Below, in pieces: positions 6,768 to 7,148 of a stretch of DNA of 7,148 nucleotides; position 1 is the stretch's first letter; each line of letters opens with the position of its first letter. Both the position numbers and the translations under genes were made by a program. The stretch comes from Bacteroidales bacterium (GTDB taxonomy: Bacteria; Bacteroidota; Bacteroidia; Bacteroidales; UBA932): NCBI GenBank assembly GCA_017509375.1, contig JAFWPT010000334.1:1-7148 (forward strand). The letters run 5' to 3'. The notes below the pieces were generated by a model. It was given only the letters and a program-made list of their open reading frames with translations, did not search any database and was not told the origin of the DNA.

Positions 6768-7148
6768 ATGAACAGATATATGGAACTCGCCATTCGCGAA
6801 GCTCGTGAAGGCATAGAAAACGGGCATGGGGGCCCCTTCGGAACCATAATCGTGAAAGATGGAGAAATCGTGGGCCGCGGCCACAACTGCGTGCTGCGCG
6901 ACAATGACGCCACCTGTCACGGTGAAGTGGCAGCCATTAGGGACGCCGGCCGCAGGCTGGGAACTTTTGACCTGAGCGGTTGCGAACTATACACCACCGG
7001 GGAGCCGTGCCACATGTGCCTGTGCGCATGTATGTGGGCTAATATCAGCAAGATATACTACGGCTGCAACATAGAAGACGACGGCATGATAGGCTTCCGT
7101 GACGACAAATTCGACCGCATTTTCGGCGGCCGCGACAAGCTGGAAGGC
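6768..7148 (+). CDS. Zinc-dependent nucleoside/guanine deaminase, C-terminus cut by the right edge
   Basis: The 127 visible codons encode a cytidine-deaminase-superfamily enzyme closest by eye to the guanine deaminase/nucleoside deaminase group, which hydrolytically deaminates a base (for example guanine to xanthine) in the cytoplasm. The zinc site is intact: His51-Gly-Glu53 (Glu as proton shuttle) and Pro80-Cys81-His-Met-Cys84. The N-terminal GGPFGTIIVKDGEIVGRG and the later GFRDDKF fit the same group. Two positions differ from the commoner pattern: HGE replaces HAE, and the residue before EPC is Gly rather than Cys or Ala. The start is ATG at 6768; Met5 is an alternative, but the MNRYMELAIREA opening fits the family. 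Only a weak AAAGAA lies upstream. The gene is 12 bases behind the transporter and probably in the same transcript. Little appears to be missing, because the family is usually about 150-160 residues. Cytosine or tRNA-adenosine deaminase are less likely alternatives. Confidence 0.88.
   Translation, partial: MNRYMELAIREAREGIENGHGGPFGTIIVKDGEIVGRGHNCVLRDNDATCHGEVAAIRDAGRRLGTFDLSGCELYTTGEPCHMCLCACMWANISKIYYGCNIEDDGMIGFRDDKFDRIFGGRDKLEG

Noticed and set aside
6618..6920. Minus-strand open frames of about 100 codons across the transporter/deaminase junction.
   Set aside because: They overlap two supported plus-strand genes and have no recognisable motif.

Overview
The window looks like chromosomal DNA of a Bacteroidota bacterium, most likely a Bacteroidales relative with moderately GC-rich coding sequence. 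The evidence is the lipoprotein alpha-2-macroglobulin next to a penicillin-binding protein 1C, the weak or absent Shine-Dalgarno sequences, and TAnnTTTG-type promoter elements (the Bacteroidota -7 consensus) on both strands of the only promoter-like spacer. The genus cannot be named from this stretch alone.

Layout: (1) Bases 1-1312, minus strand, hold the N-terminal 437 codons of a PBP1C-type peptidoglycan glycosyltransferase/transpeptidase (pbpC), which runs off the left edge. (2) Bases 1313-1336 are a 24-bp AT-rich divergent spacer; promoter elements for the two outward genes overlap the spacer and the first codons of both. (3) Bases 1337-5914, plus strand, encode a complete 1525-residue bacterial alpha-2-macroglobulin with a lipoprotein signal and an intact CLEQ thioester motif. 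(4) Bases 5916-6755 encode a complete EamA/DMT-type membrane transporter, one base after the macroglobulin stop. (5) From 6768 to the right edge is a truncated zinc-dependent nucleoside/guanine deaminase of the cytidine deaminase superfamily. The window is almost wholly coding and has no gap longer than 24 bp.

Functional reading: the alpha-2-macroglobulin is expected to trap foreign proteases in the periplasm through bait cleavage and thioester coupling, while PBP1C is thought to repair or extend peptidoglycan after envelope breach; this pairing is a recognised theme in Gram-negative bacteria. Here the two genes are divergent and share one compact control region rather than lying head-to-tail. 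The transporter and deaminase sit in a tight plus-strand run behind the macroglobulin and are probably co-transcribed with it, although their biochemical connection to envelope defence is not evident; the deaminase suggests purine or pyrimidine salvage. I see no clearly new system, mobile element, RNA gene or CRISPR array. The points most worth checking are the divergent architecture, the near-leaderless pbpC promoter, and the unexpected end of the PBP1C reading frame at the left edge.
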